Shown here: positions 1 through 5,270 of the stretch, one piece after another
Position numbering within the stretch: the first letter of the stretch is position 1
How the letters are laid out: each line of letters opens with the position of its first letter
NCBI GenBank assembly: GCA_012514775.1
Contig: JAAYZQ010000076.1
Span: 1-7,440, forward strand
Source of the DNA: Anaerolineaceae bacterium
GTDB taxonomy: Bacteria > Chloroflexota > Anaerolineae > JAAYZQ01
Reading direction: 5' to 3'
Length of the DNA stretch: 7,440 bases
Position numbers and translations under genes: made by a program
The notes under the pieces: model-generated
What the model saw: the letters and a program-made list of their open reading frames with translations, nothing else
The model's database searches: none
What the model was told of the DNA's origin: nothing

Positions 1-1
1 C

Positions 2-154
2 GACCTTCTGTACCGGCTAACAGACCCCGTGCTGGAGCCGCTGCGGCGTCTGATCCCACCCATCGGCGGGATGCTGGACATCACTCCCATCGTGGCCATG
101 ATCCTCCTGGAGGTCGTGCGCCAGGTCATTGTCCGGCTGCTGCTCAGCTTCTAG
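2..154 (+). CDS. yggT: YggT family membrane protein, C-terminal fragment
   Basis: Only the last 50 codons are in the window; the gene enters from the left edge and ends at TAG 152-154. The fragment contains the family's typical stretch of a TDP-x-LEPLRRLIPP turn, then GGMLDITPIVAMILLE and a closing hydrophobic helix (VVRQVIVRLLLSF). YggT proteins are small integral membrane proteins with two YGGT repeats. They have been linked to osmotic tolerance and, in Gram-positive bacteria, to the cell-division and SepF neighbourhood. That background is family knowledge, not shown here. What is seen is a proline-rich amphipathic loop followed by one transmembrane segment ending at the stop, which matches the C-terminal repeat. 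Nothing beyond the fragment can be said about start, promoter or operon. No T-tracted terminator follows before the convergent lipoprotein gene. Confidence 0.85.
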   Translation, partial: DLLYRLTDPVLEPLRRLIPPIGGMLDITPIVAMILLEVVRQVIVRLLLSF

Positions 155-266
155 GTGCAGCCGCCCCGGTGCTGGACCGAGGGGCAGCGACGACAAGGGG
201 ATAGAGCCCCGAATAGGGCGGAGCCATCTGCTGGCCCCGCGTGATCCGGCGCTCAATCCACGCTGT

Positions 267-1178
267 TCAGCGCGGCGGGGTGACCTTCAGGGGAACGTCA
301 ACGTCGTATAGGTCATAGACTAGGCGCAGCGTGCCGCTGGCCTCGTACGTATCGTAATAGGTGCCCTCGCCATCCAGGGTGAGGCGCACCACGTAGCCAC
401 CGTCCCGCGCCACCCACAGATCGCCCCGGGCACTGACCATACCCACGTCCGGATGCAGGTTATCCTCGTCATACACATAGTGCCTGGAAGGAATGCCGTT
501 CACCCGCTCGTCGGGCAGCACGCGCCTGGCCTGGCGGATGGAAGGCAAGAGATCCGCGGCATTCACCACTTCTGCGCCGTACAGGCTCTGTACTGCCGTG
601 GCCGATACCGGCACCCAGGGCTTGACGCCGATCTTGACCCACACCTGGTCGCCCAGCCACGTGACCTCCACCTGGTTCGTGGGCAGTTGGGCCGCTCCCT
701 GGCCCTCAACGCGGACCACGGAATGAAGTGCGCCGGGGTCGGTGGTCACCTCACCCTCGTAGGTCACCCTGCTGCGGATGCCGCTGCCTTCGGCGATAAA
801 GTTGAGGACGGCCTTTTGCCGGAAGCTGCTCAACAAGGCCAGGCTTTCCTGCGAGGCTGCAGGGTCAAATGTGTACTCCTCTTCGGACATCACGTCAACG
901 GGAGTGGTTGCCGTTTGCGTTGGCCCCGGGTCCTGGAGCGATGGCGCGGGCGTGTCTACAGGAAGCGCTGTGGAGACGGGCGTGCCGTCGTCCCGATTCT
1001 CCAGGGTTGCTGCAGGGGGCAACACCTGGGACGGCAGGTCCGTGGCTTCTACCATTTCGGCGGCCGGCAATTCGCCGCTTCCTTCAGCCGGTATACGCAG
1101 TCCCAAGTCTTGCGCACCGGCACAGCCGGCCAGCAGAGACAGGAACAGAGATGCGAACACCATTCGGGCAGTTCGCAT
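267..1178 (-). CDS. Secreted lipoprotein, LolA/LppX-like beta-rich domain, function unknown
   Basis: The product is a predicted 303-residue lipoprotein. I chose the start at 1178 because MRTARMVFASLFLSLLAGC is a clean lipoprotein signal (basic n-region, hydrophobic core, lipobox L16-A-G-C19). A GGGGAGGG SD lies 5-6 nt upstream. The open frame extends upstream to 1259, but that extension would place Arg-rich sequence before the signal and would span the -10 box. After Cys19 comes a Pro/Thr/Ala-rich linker (about residues 28-95). A beta-rich domain (about 115-300) follows, with repeated aromatic strand patterns such as QVEVTWLGDQVWVKIG, GIPSRHYVYDED and DLWVARDGGYVVRLTLDG. This pattern resembles the LolA/LppX/LprG fold of cell-surface lipid or polymer binders common in Chloroflexota and Actinobacteria. 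That assignment is by pattern only. The gene is monocistronic in the window and convergent with the YggT gene. Confidence 0.8.
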   Translation of the reverse strand: MRTARMVFASLFLSLLAGCAGAQDLGLRIPAEGSGELPAAEMVEATDLPSQVLPPAATLENRDDGTPVSTALPVDTPAPSLQDPGPTQTATTPVDVMSEEEYTFDPAASQESLALLSSFRQKAVLNFIAEGSGIRSRVTYEGEVTTDPGALHSVVRVEGQGAAQLPTNQVEVTWLGDQVWVKIGVKPWVPVSATAVQSLYGAEVVNAADLLPSIRQARRVLPDERVNGIPSRHYVYDEDNLHPDVGMVSARGDLWVARDGGYVVRLTLDGEGTYYDTYEASGTLRLVYDLYDVDVPLKVTPPR

Positions 1179-1224
1179 GGACACCCTCCCCGTCGCCCGG
1201 CGAGCTGGGCTCCGCAGCCCGTCC

Positions 1225-1252
1225 ATTATACCACGAAATGGAGTGGATGCAA
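1225..1252 (-). promoter_or_regulatory. Promoter of the lipoprotein gene (extended -10)
   Basis: Read on the minus strand, a perfect TATAAT lies at 1230-1225 and is preceded by TGG, giving the extended -10 form TGnTATAAT. A weak -35 candidate, TTGCAT, lies at 1252-1247 with a 16-bp spacer. Transcription would start near 1217, leaving a leader of about 40 nt with the SD before ATG 1178. The -35 match is poor, but an extended -10 often compensates for that. Confidence 0.65.
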
Positions 1253-1334
1253 CCCCCAAACCCGGCGAGCCGCGGCCGCGGCACAGGGCGGAAGGGTGAT
1301 GGGGTATACGGACAGCCGAGACGGCCCCTCCGGT

Positions 1335-1363
1335 TTGAACAGGCGTCTGTTCTGTGCTATCAT
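1335..1363 (+). promoter_or_regulatory. Promoter of the FAD-oxidoreductase/OCD-family operon
   Basis: TTGAAC (1335-1340) and TATCAT (1358-1363) are separated by exactly 17 bp, and TGC precedes the -10 (extended -10). The expected start is near 1370, giving a leader of about 33 nt with AGGAGG at 1386-1391. The match is 4/6 at -35 and 5/6 at -10. Confidence 0.7.
1337..1352. promoter_or_regulatory. Candidate operator palindrome inside the promoter
   Basis: GAACAG-GCGT-CTGTTC is a perfect inverted repeat with 6-bp arms and a 4-bp centre. It covers the end of the -35 box and most of the spacer, a position where a bound dimeric repressor would block RNA polymerase. The palindrome is seen directly. 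The operator role and the regulator are inferred, and no regulator gene is in the window. Confidence 0.45.
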
Positions 1364-1402
1364 GGAACCATTCCAGCGCAGACGCAGGAGGAAAAATCGA
1401 AC

Positions 1403-2557
1403 ATGGGAGAGTGGAAGGATACGGCGACTGTAGCCATCGTCGGCGGTGGCATCAACGGGGCGAGTGCCGCCTACCATCTGGCACGCAAAGGCTGCAAGGA
1501 TGTGGTCATCCTGGAGAAGGATCTACTGGCCCAGGCCTCCACCGGTCTGAGCGCGGGCGGCATCCGGCAACAGTTTTCGCACCCGGCAAACATCCGCCTT
1601 TCGCAGGAGGCAGTCCGAGTTTTCGAGCGGTTCCATGAGGAATTCGGCGTCGACATGGAGTTCCGCCAGGTGGGCTATCTCTTCCTGGCGCAGAGCGAGG
1701 CGGCCTGGCAAAAGTTCCTTGTCGACGTCCAGGTGCAGCGACAGCATAACGTTCCCGTCGAGATCCTGTCGCCCGAAGAGATCAAGCACCGCTGGCCGTA
1801 TCTCAACGTCTCTGACCTGCGTGGAGGCACCTTTTGCCCTGAGGATGGCTACGCCGACCCCTACATGGCAGCCATGGGCTTTGCCAACGCTGCCCGGCGC
1901 CTGGGTGTGCGCATTGAAGAACAGACCCGCGTGACGGCTATCCGCGTCGAAGGTGGCCGAGTCTGCGGCGTGGACACGACCCGCGGCCCCATCGACGCGC
2001 CCATCGTCCTCGACGTCGCCGGGCCCTGGGCGGCGGACGTGGCGGCCATGGCCGGTTTCGAGCTGCCCGTCAAGCCTGTTCGCCGCCAGGTGTTTGTCAG
2101 CGCCCGGTTCGAACCCATCCCCAAGCCGGTGCCCATGATCCTCGACATCGACACGGCCTTTTACTTTCGCGGCGAAGGCCCGGGCATCCTCATGGGCATG
2201 AGCGATCCCGACGAGCCCCCATCCTACAACCTCAACTGGGATTATTCCTTCATGGAGAAGGTTATCGAGCAGGCGGTGCACCGGGCACCCATCCTGGAAG
2301 AGTGCGAGATCAACCGCGGCTGGGGCGGGCTGTATGCCATCACCCCCGACGACAACCCCATCATCGGCGCGATACCCGAGGCCCAGGGATTTTTCTGCGC
2401 CATCGGCTTTTCGGGCCATGGCTTTCAGCAGGCACCCACCGTCGGCCGCATCCTGAGCGAGCTGATTCTGGACGGTCACACCGACTTTGACCTGACTCCC
2501 TTTGCCTACGACCGCTTTGGGAGCATCGAGGGCAAGAGCGAGACGTTTATCATTTAG
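1403..2557 (+). CDS. FAD-dependent oxidoreductase, DAO family (sarcosine oxidase beta/glycine oxidase-like)
   Basis: This 384-residue flavoprotein likely oxidises a secondary amine or amino/imino acid at the C-N bond. The N-terminus has the FAD Rossmann fingerprint VAIVGGGINGASAAYHL (about 11-26), with the acidic strand end ILEKD (E38) for the ribose. The FAD-contact motif SAGGIRQQFSHPANIRLS (50-67) is typical of SoxB and proline-dehydrogenase-beta-like proteins. DGYADPY (148-154) and a C-terminal signature, GWGGLYAITPDDNPIIG (306-322) and GFSGHGFQQAP (335-345), complete the DAO fold. Length is normal for the family. I chose ATG 1403 because the Rossmann motif starts about ten residues later and AGGAGG (1386-1391) lies upstream. 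The frame stays open back to 869, but that extension would cross the promoter. It shares an operon with the OCD-family gene 10 nt downstream. There is no alpha or small subunit as in heterotetrameric sarcosine oxidase, so it probably acts as a single-chain dehydrogenase or oxidase. Substrate unknown. Confidence 0.9.
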   Translation: MGEWKDTATVAIVGGGINGASAAYHLARKGCKDVVILEKDLLAQASTGLSAGGIRQQFSHPANIRLSQEAVRVFERFHEEFGVDMEFRQVGYLFLAQSEAAWQKFLVDVQVQRQHNVPVEILSPEEIKHRWPYLNVSDLRGGTFCPEDGYADPYMAAMGFANAARRLGVRIEEQTRVTAIRVEGGRVCGVDTTRGPIDAPIVLDVAGPWAADVAAMAGFELPVKPVRRQVFVSARFEPIPKPVPMILDIDTAFYFRGEGPGILMGMSDPDEPPSYNLNWDYSFMEKVIEQAVHRAPILEECEINRGWGGLYAITPDDNPIIGAIPEAQGFFCAIGFSGHGFQQAPTVGRILSELILDGHTDFDLTPFAYDRFGSIEGKSETFII

Positions 2558-2567
2558 GGGGTGAAGG

Positions 2568-3560
2568 ATGAAATTGCGGGTTCTCTCCGGCGACGACGTC
2601 CGGCGGGCCATCACCATGGCCGAGGCCATCCAGGCCGTCAAGGAGGCCTACATCCAGCTTTCGGCGGGCCAGGCCATCGTTCCCCTGCGCACGTCTGTCC
2701 CGGTTGAGGGGCGCGGAGGCGTCACGCTGTTCATGCCAGCCTACCTGGCGAAGAGCGATGCCATGGGTGCCAAGATTGTATCTGTCTTTCCCGGGAACCT
2801 GGCACAGGGCCTGCCCACCATCCACGCCATGGTCATCGTCGTGAATGCCGAGACCGGCCAGCCGAACGCGATCATGGATGGGACCTACCTGACGGCCCTC
2901 CGCACCGGGGCGGCTTCCGGCGTTGCCACCGACCTGCTGGCCCGGCCCGATGCCCGCGTGGTGGCCATCATGGGAGCCGGCGCCCAGGGCCGCACCCAAC
3001 TGGAAGCGGTGTGCGCGGTGCGCCCCATCGAAAAGGTGTGGGTGCTGGACGCCAATCCCGAGGCCGCGGCGCTTTATGTCGAGGACATGCGGCGACGTGG
3101 GCGGCCCATTCCCGAAGCATTTTCCATTGCCGCCTCGTCGTCCGAAGCGCTGCGCGACGCCGACGTTATCTGCACGGCCACAACCTCGACGCGGCCGGTG
3201 TTTGCCGACGCCGAGCTCAAGCCCGGCGCCCACATCAACGGCATCGGCGCCTACACGCCCGAGATGCAAGAGGTCCCGGCCGAAACGGTAGCCCGCTCCC
3301 GGGTGGTCGTCGACTCCCGCTCGGCAACGCTGGCCGAGGCGGGCGACCTGATCATTCCGATCCAACAGGGCATGATGACGGCCGATGACATCCACGGTGA
3401 GATCGGCGAGGTGGCCGCCGGCCTCATCCCCGGTCGCCAGTCGGCCGAGGAGATAACCTTCTTCAAGTCGGTGGGCGTCGCCGTGCAGGACGTCGCCGTC
3501 GCCGGGGCCATCCTTCGCCGGGCTGCGGAGCTTGGCCTGGGGATCGAGGTCGAGCTGTAA
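2568..3560 (+). CDS. Ornithine cyclodeaminase/mu-crystallin family protein (probable NAD-dependent imine reductase or amino-acid dehydrogenase)
   Basis: This is a 330-residue, full-length member of the OCD/mu-crystallin/archaeal alanine dehydrogenase family. Substrate-side residues line up with the family: R41 in PLRT, K69 in MGAKIVSVFPGN, and R112 in LRTGAASGVAT. The dinucleotide-binding motif GAGAQG is at 136-141, and D161 (VLDANP) closes the second strand, suggesting NAD(H). The family tail TFFKSVGVAVQDVA is at 297-310. True ornithine cyclodeaminases carry GGDCPGKTE around the catalytic Asp. Here the aligned segment is GIGAYTPEMQEV (225-236), with Tyr at that place. The protein is therefore more likely an alanine dehydrogenase-like, ketimine reductase-like or pyrroline-2-carboxylate reductase-like enzyme. 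The start at 2568 follows a GGGGGTGA ribosome site, 10 nt after the FAD-oxidoreductase stop, so the two are cotranscribed and probably handle the same amine/imine pair. Confidence 0.88.
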   Translation: MKLRVLSGDDVRRAITMAEAIQAVKEAYIQLSAGQAIVPLRTSVPVEGRGGVTLFMPAYLAKSDAMGAKIVSVFPGNLAQGLPTIHAMVIVVNAETGQPNAIMDGTYLTALRTGAASGVATDLLARPDARVVAIMGAGAQGRTQLEAVCAVRPIEKVWVLDANPEAAALYVEDMRRRGRPIPEAFSIAASSSEALRDADVICTATTSTRPVFADAELKPGAHINGIGAYTPEMQEVPAETVARSRVVVDSRSATLAEAGDLIIPIQQGMMTADDIHGEIGEVAAGLIPGRQSAEEITFFKSVGVAVQDVAVAGAILRRAAELGLGIEVEL

Positions 3561-3586
3561 CGAACTCGCCAGTTGATGGATGTGAA

Positions 3587-3615
3587 TTGACAACCAACCG
3601 GGTCTGTCCTATAAT
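3587..3615 (+). promoter_or_regulatory. Consensus promoter of the GlcD/GlcF-like unit
   Basis: TTGACA (3587-3592), a 17-bp spacer and TATAAT (3610-3615) form a complete match to the housekeeping sigma consensus. The expected start is near 3622. It begins only 26 bp after the upstream gene ends, and no terminator lies between, so read-through from the upstream operon is also possible. A promoter this strong in front of a long structured leader suggests that control is exerted after initiation. Confidence 0.85.
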
Positions 3616-3639
3616 CCAGGCAGAACATGACTTGCAGGG

Positions 3640-3717
3640 ACGCAAGCGTTCGCCCGCGAGGAACGGGCAGTAACGAGTCAAGGCCTCCGAATGCATGGCA
3701 GCAAGTGACGCTTGCGT
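3640..3717. repeat. Perfect 10-bp inverted repeat (ACGCAAGCGT / ACGCTTGCGT)
   Basis: The arms are 3640-3649 and 3708-3717, with 58 bp between them and 68 bp centre to centre. Each arm is itself an imperfect palindrome (ACGC-N2-GCGT), so the pair could be two copies of one DNA-binding site rather than, or as well as, an RNA stem. The related 10-mer GCAAGCGTTC (3642-3651) recurs at 3834-3843 inside the next gene. Confidence 0.6.
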
Positions 3718-3743
3718 GTGGGCAGCCGGAGGCTTTGTGTTTT
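3681..3743 (+). terminator. Possible conditional terminator in the leader
   Basis: Stem 3681-3689/3727-3735 runs directly into the U-rich stretch TTTGTGTTTT (3734-3743). The 37-nt loop is large for an intrinsic terminator, but it can hold an inner hairpin GCAAG-TGACG-CTTGC (3701-3715). The inner hairpin uses the same bases as the long-range 10-bp pairing, so the two would be exclusive, as expected of an attenuator. The U-tract is interrupted by two G residues, which weakens the call. Confidence 0.35.
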
Positions 3744-3795
3744 CACGCACCGCTGATGGACGTTAAACAATCTTATACGGCCGAAAGGAGAGAGC

Positions 3796-5259
3796 ATGGC
3801 GAACAGTGCGGTTGAAGCAGCCCTGGCAGAGCTGCAAGCGTTCCTGGGCGACAGAGCCACGGCTTCGATGATCCACCGTATGTCCTACAGCCGGGACTGG
3901 AGCCCCCGTTTCAAGGACATGGCCGATTTCCCCGACATCGTAGTCATTCCCCATGACACCGGCGAGGTGGAGCGTATCGTCCAGGTGGCCCTCAAGCACA
4001 ACCTGCCTGTCATTCCCTTTGCCGGCGGCACGGGCATGGGGGGCGGCGTGGTTGCCTGGAAGGGCGGCATCCTTATCGAGACGAAAGGGATGAACAAGGT
4101 CCTGGAGGTCGATCCCGGGAACATGTCGGTGACCGTCCAGGCGGGGATCACCATCTGGGAGCTGAACGAGCGCCTGGCTCCCTACGGCCTCTGGCTGCCA
4201 CACCAACCGGAGAGCAAGCGAGCGTGCACCATCGGCGCCAGCATCGGCGTCGACAACGATTCGACCTTTGGCGTTCGCTACGGCAAGATCATGGACTGCC
4301 TGACGGACATCGTGGTCGTCACCGGCCGGGGTGAAGCGGTGCGGCTGGGCCACCGCAAGGCGTCATTCTCCTCCACCGGCTACAATCTGATGCACCTGTT
4401 CGTCGCCGGAGAGGGCACCCTGGGTGTCGTCACCGAGGCCACGTTGCGGGTGGTCACCCTGCCCAAGACGCGCGAGGTACGCGGCTGGGTGTTCCGGACC
4501 CTCATCGACGGCGCCCGCGCGTTGGAGCGTACGCTGGCCAGCGGCGTCAGCGTGGAGAGCGCCCACCTGAATTGCCGCCACAGGCTGCACTTCTATACCC
4601 ACGCCTACCGCCAGAAGTACGGCCGCGAGCCCAACATCCCCGATTGGGCCGAGTCCATCCTCTTCCTGTCGTTCGCCGGCGACGACGACGTGGTCGAGTT
4701 CGCCCTGAACAAGGCCCGGCGCATCCTGGAGGACGAGTACAAGGCCGAGCTGGTCTCCGAGCAAGAGATCGTGGAGGGTTACTGGGACAGCAAGCACCGC
4801 CTGGCCTTTGTCCCGTTCAAACAGAAGTGGCCCGACAGCCAACGGGAGAAAAAGTTTGGCGCCGCCGACGTGGGCGTGCCCATTGGCAACCTGGAAGAGA
4901 TGTACCATGCCTTCCTGGAGATCTCGGCCAGGTACGAACAGCAGATCCTGGGCATGACCGTCTACAACGAGTCACCCAACAAGGTTAGCCCCAGCATCAG
5001 CTTTGCCATCTTTGTCGACGATTCCACCGAAGAGCGAGTGCGCAACTTTTACGGCTACGTGCGCGAGATGAGCCTGAAGGCCGTCGAGCTGGAGGGCACC
5101 ATGAGCACCTACATCGGCGACGGCGACCGGTTGGGCGGCTTTAGCGAGCACGAGCACGGCCTGGGCTACAAGTACATGAAGGACGTGAAGGCCCTCTTTG
5201 ACCCGCAAAATATCATGAATCCCGGGAAAAAGTTCGAGTCCCGCTGGATTGAGGCATGA
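3796..5259 (+). CDS. GlcD-like FAD-binding oxidase (2-hydroxy-acid dehydrogenase type)
   Basis: This 487-residue protein is of the FAD_binding_4 (PCMH/VAO) plus FAD-oxidase_C type, like the GlcD subunit of glycolate oxidase, D-lactate dehydrogenases and alkyl-DHAP synthase. The FAD domain (about 40-222) has PFAGGTGMGGGVV (74-86), GILIETKGMNKVLEVD (91-106) and VAGEGTLGVVTEATLRV (203-219). The substrate/C-terminal domain (about 225-480) ends with the conserved EHG (453-455) and FDPQNIMNPGK (468-478). Two places differ from the usual. The glycine/asparagine-rich FAD loop (GGNxxxNAGG in GlcD) reads GASIGVDNDSTFG (147-159). The segment before EHG is GTMSTYIGDGDRLGG (435-449) instead of the short GT-x-x-GEHG. 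The start has AAGGAG 5 nt upstream. The gene is followed 11 nt later by the iron-sulfur partner. No GlcE-like second flavin subunit is present. Substrate is probably a 2-hydroxy acid, identity unknown. Confidence 0.87.
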   Translation: MANSAVEAALAELQAFLGDRATASMIHRMSYSRDWSPRFKDMADFPDIVVIPHDTGEVERIVQVALKHNLPVIPFAGGTGMGGGVVAWKGGILIETKGMNKVLEVDPGNMSVTVQAGITIWELNERLAPYGLWLPHQPESKRACTIGASIGVDNDSTFGVRYGKIMDCLTDIVVVTGRGEAVRLGHRKASFSSTGYNLMHLFVAGEGTLGVVTEATLRVVTLPKTREVRGWVFRTLIDGARALERTLASGVSVESAHLNCRHRLHFYTHAYRQKYGREPNIPDWAESILFLSFAGDDDVVEFALNKARRILEDEYKAELVSEQEIVEGYWDSKHRLAFVPFKQKWPDSQREKKFGAADVGVPIGNLEEMYHAFLEISARYEQQILGMTVYNESPNKVSPSISFAIFVDDSTEERVRNFYGYVREMSLKAVELEGTMSTYIGDGDRLGGFSEHEHGLGYKYMKDVKALFDPQNIMNPGKKFESRWIEA

Positions 5260-5270
5260 AGGAGGACCCC

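Larger units (their letters stand above)
3622..3795 (+). promoter_or_regulatory. Structured 5' leader RNA, candidate riboswitch or attenuator
   Basis: About 174 nt lie between the predicted transcription start and ATG 3796. Stems read by eye: P1 3628-3634 with 3674-3680 (7 bp, one G-U); P2 3652-3656 with 3664-3668 (GCCCG/CGGGC, 7-nt loop); P3 3681-3689 with 3727-3735 (9 bp, GCCUCCG/CGGAGGC core); and a perfect 10-bp pairing of 3640-3649 with 3708-3717. The last pairing joins the P1/P2 internal loop to the P3 loop, so it is a pseudoknot or a competing fold. P1 ends at 3680 and P3 begins at 3681, which would allow coaxial stacking. P3 is followed by TTTGTGTTTT. The glcD-like SD (AAGGAG, 3785-3790) is downstream. 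I recall no riboswitch class that fits. Ligand and mechanism are unknown. Confidence 0.55.

Noticed and set aside
155..266. Terminator between the convergent YggT and lipoprotein genes
   Set aside because: Only 4-5 bp GC-rich hairpins (for example GCCC-N6-GGGC) without any T-run on either strand.
1337..1352. LexA/SOS box
   Set aside because: The Gram-positive box needs GAAC-N4-GTTC and the E. coli box CTGT-N8-ACAG. Here the half-sites GAAC and GTTC are 8 bp apart and the CTGT/ACAG order is reversed.
869..1402. N-terminal extension of the FAD oxidoreductase frame
   Set aside because: It would run through the lipoprotein signal region and the promoter at 1335-1363. The Rossmann motif and SD favour ATG 1403.
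453..1433. Long plus-strand open frame opposite the lipoprotein gene
   Set aside because: It is antisense to a gene with a clear signal peptide, promoter and SD. Its translation is rich in His, Arg and Cys with no domain pattern, as GC-rich shadows are.
1523..2641. Minus-strand open frame of 372 codons under the FAD oxidoreductase
   Set aside because: No recognisable domain and no SD. The plus strand carries an unmistakable DAO-family protein.
2550..3593. Minus-strand open frame of 347 codons under the OCD-family gene
   Set aside because: His/Gly/Arg-rich shadow translation; the plus-strand gene has all family motifs.
3636..3760. GGGACGCAA and CACGCACCGCTGATGG, resembling pieces of the c-di-GMP-I (GEMM) consensus
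   Set aside because: The pieces are in the wrong order, and the GCGGGGUUACC-type receptor and tetraloop context are missing.
3691..3766. Short upstream ORFs in the leader (ATG 3691, five codons; ATG 3695, 23 codons)
   Set aside because: Neither has an SD, and the base-paired structure explains this segment better. A leader-peptide role is not excluded but not supported.
3744..3790. CGCTGATGG followed by CGAAAGG, reminiscent of hammerhead (CUGAUGA...GAAA) or the 3' end of a fluoride riboswitch
   Set aside because: The hammerhead core is not exact and the flanking stems do not form. The fluoride class's 5' conserved block is not present upstream.
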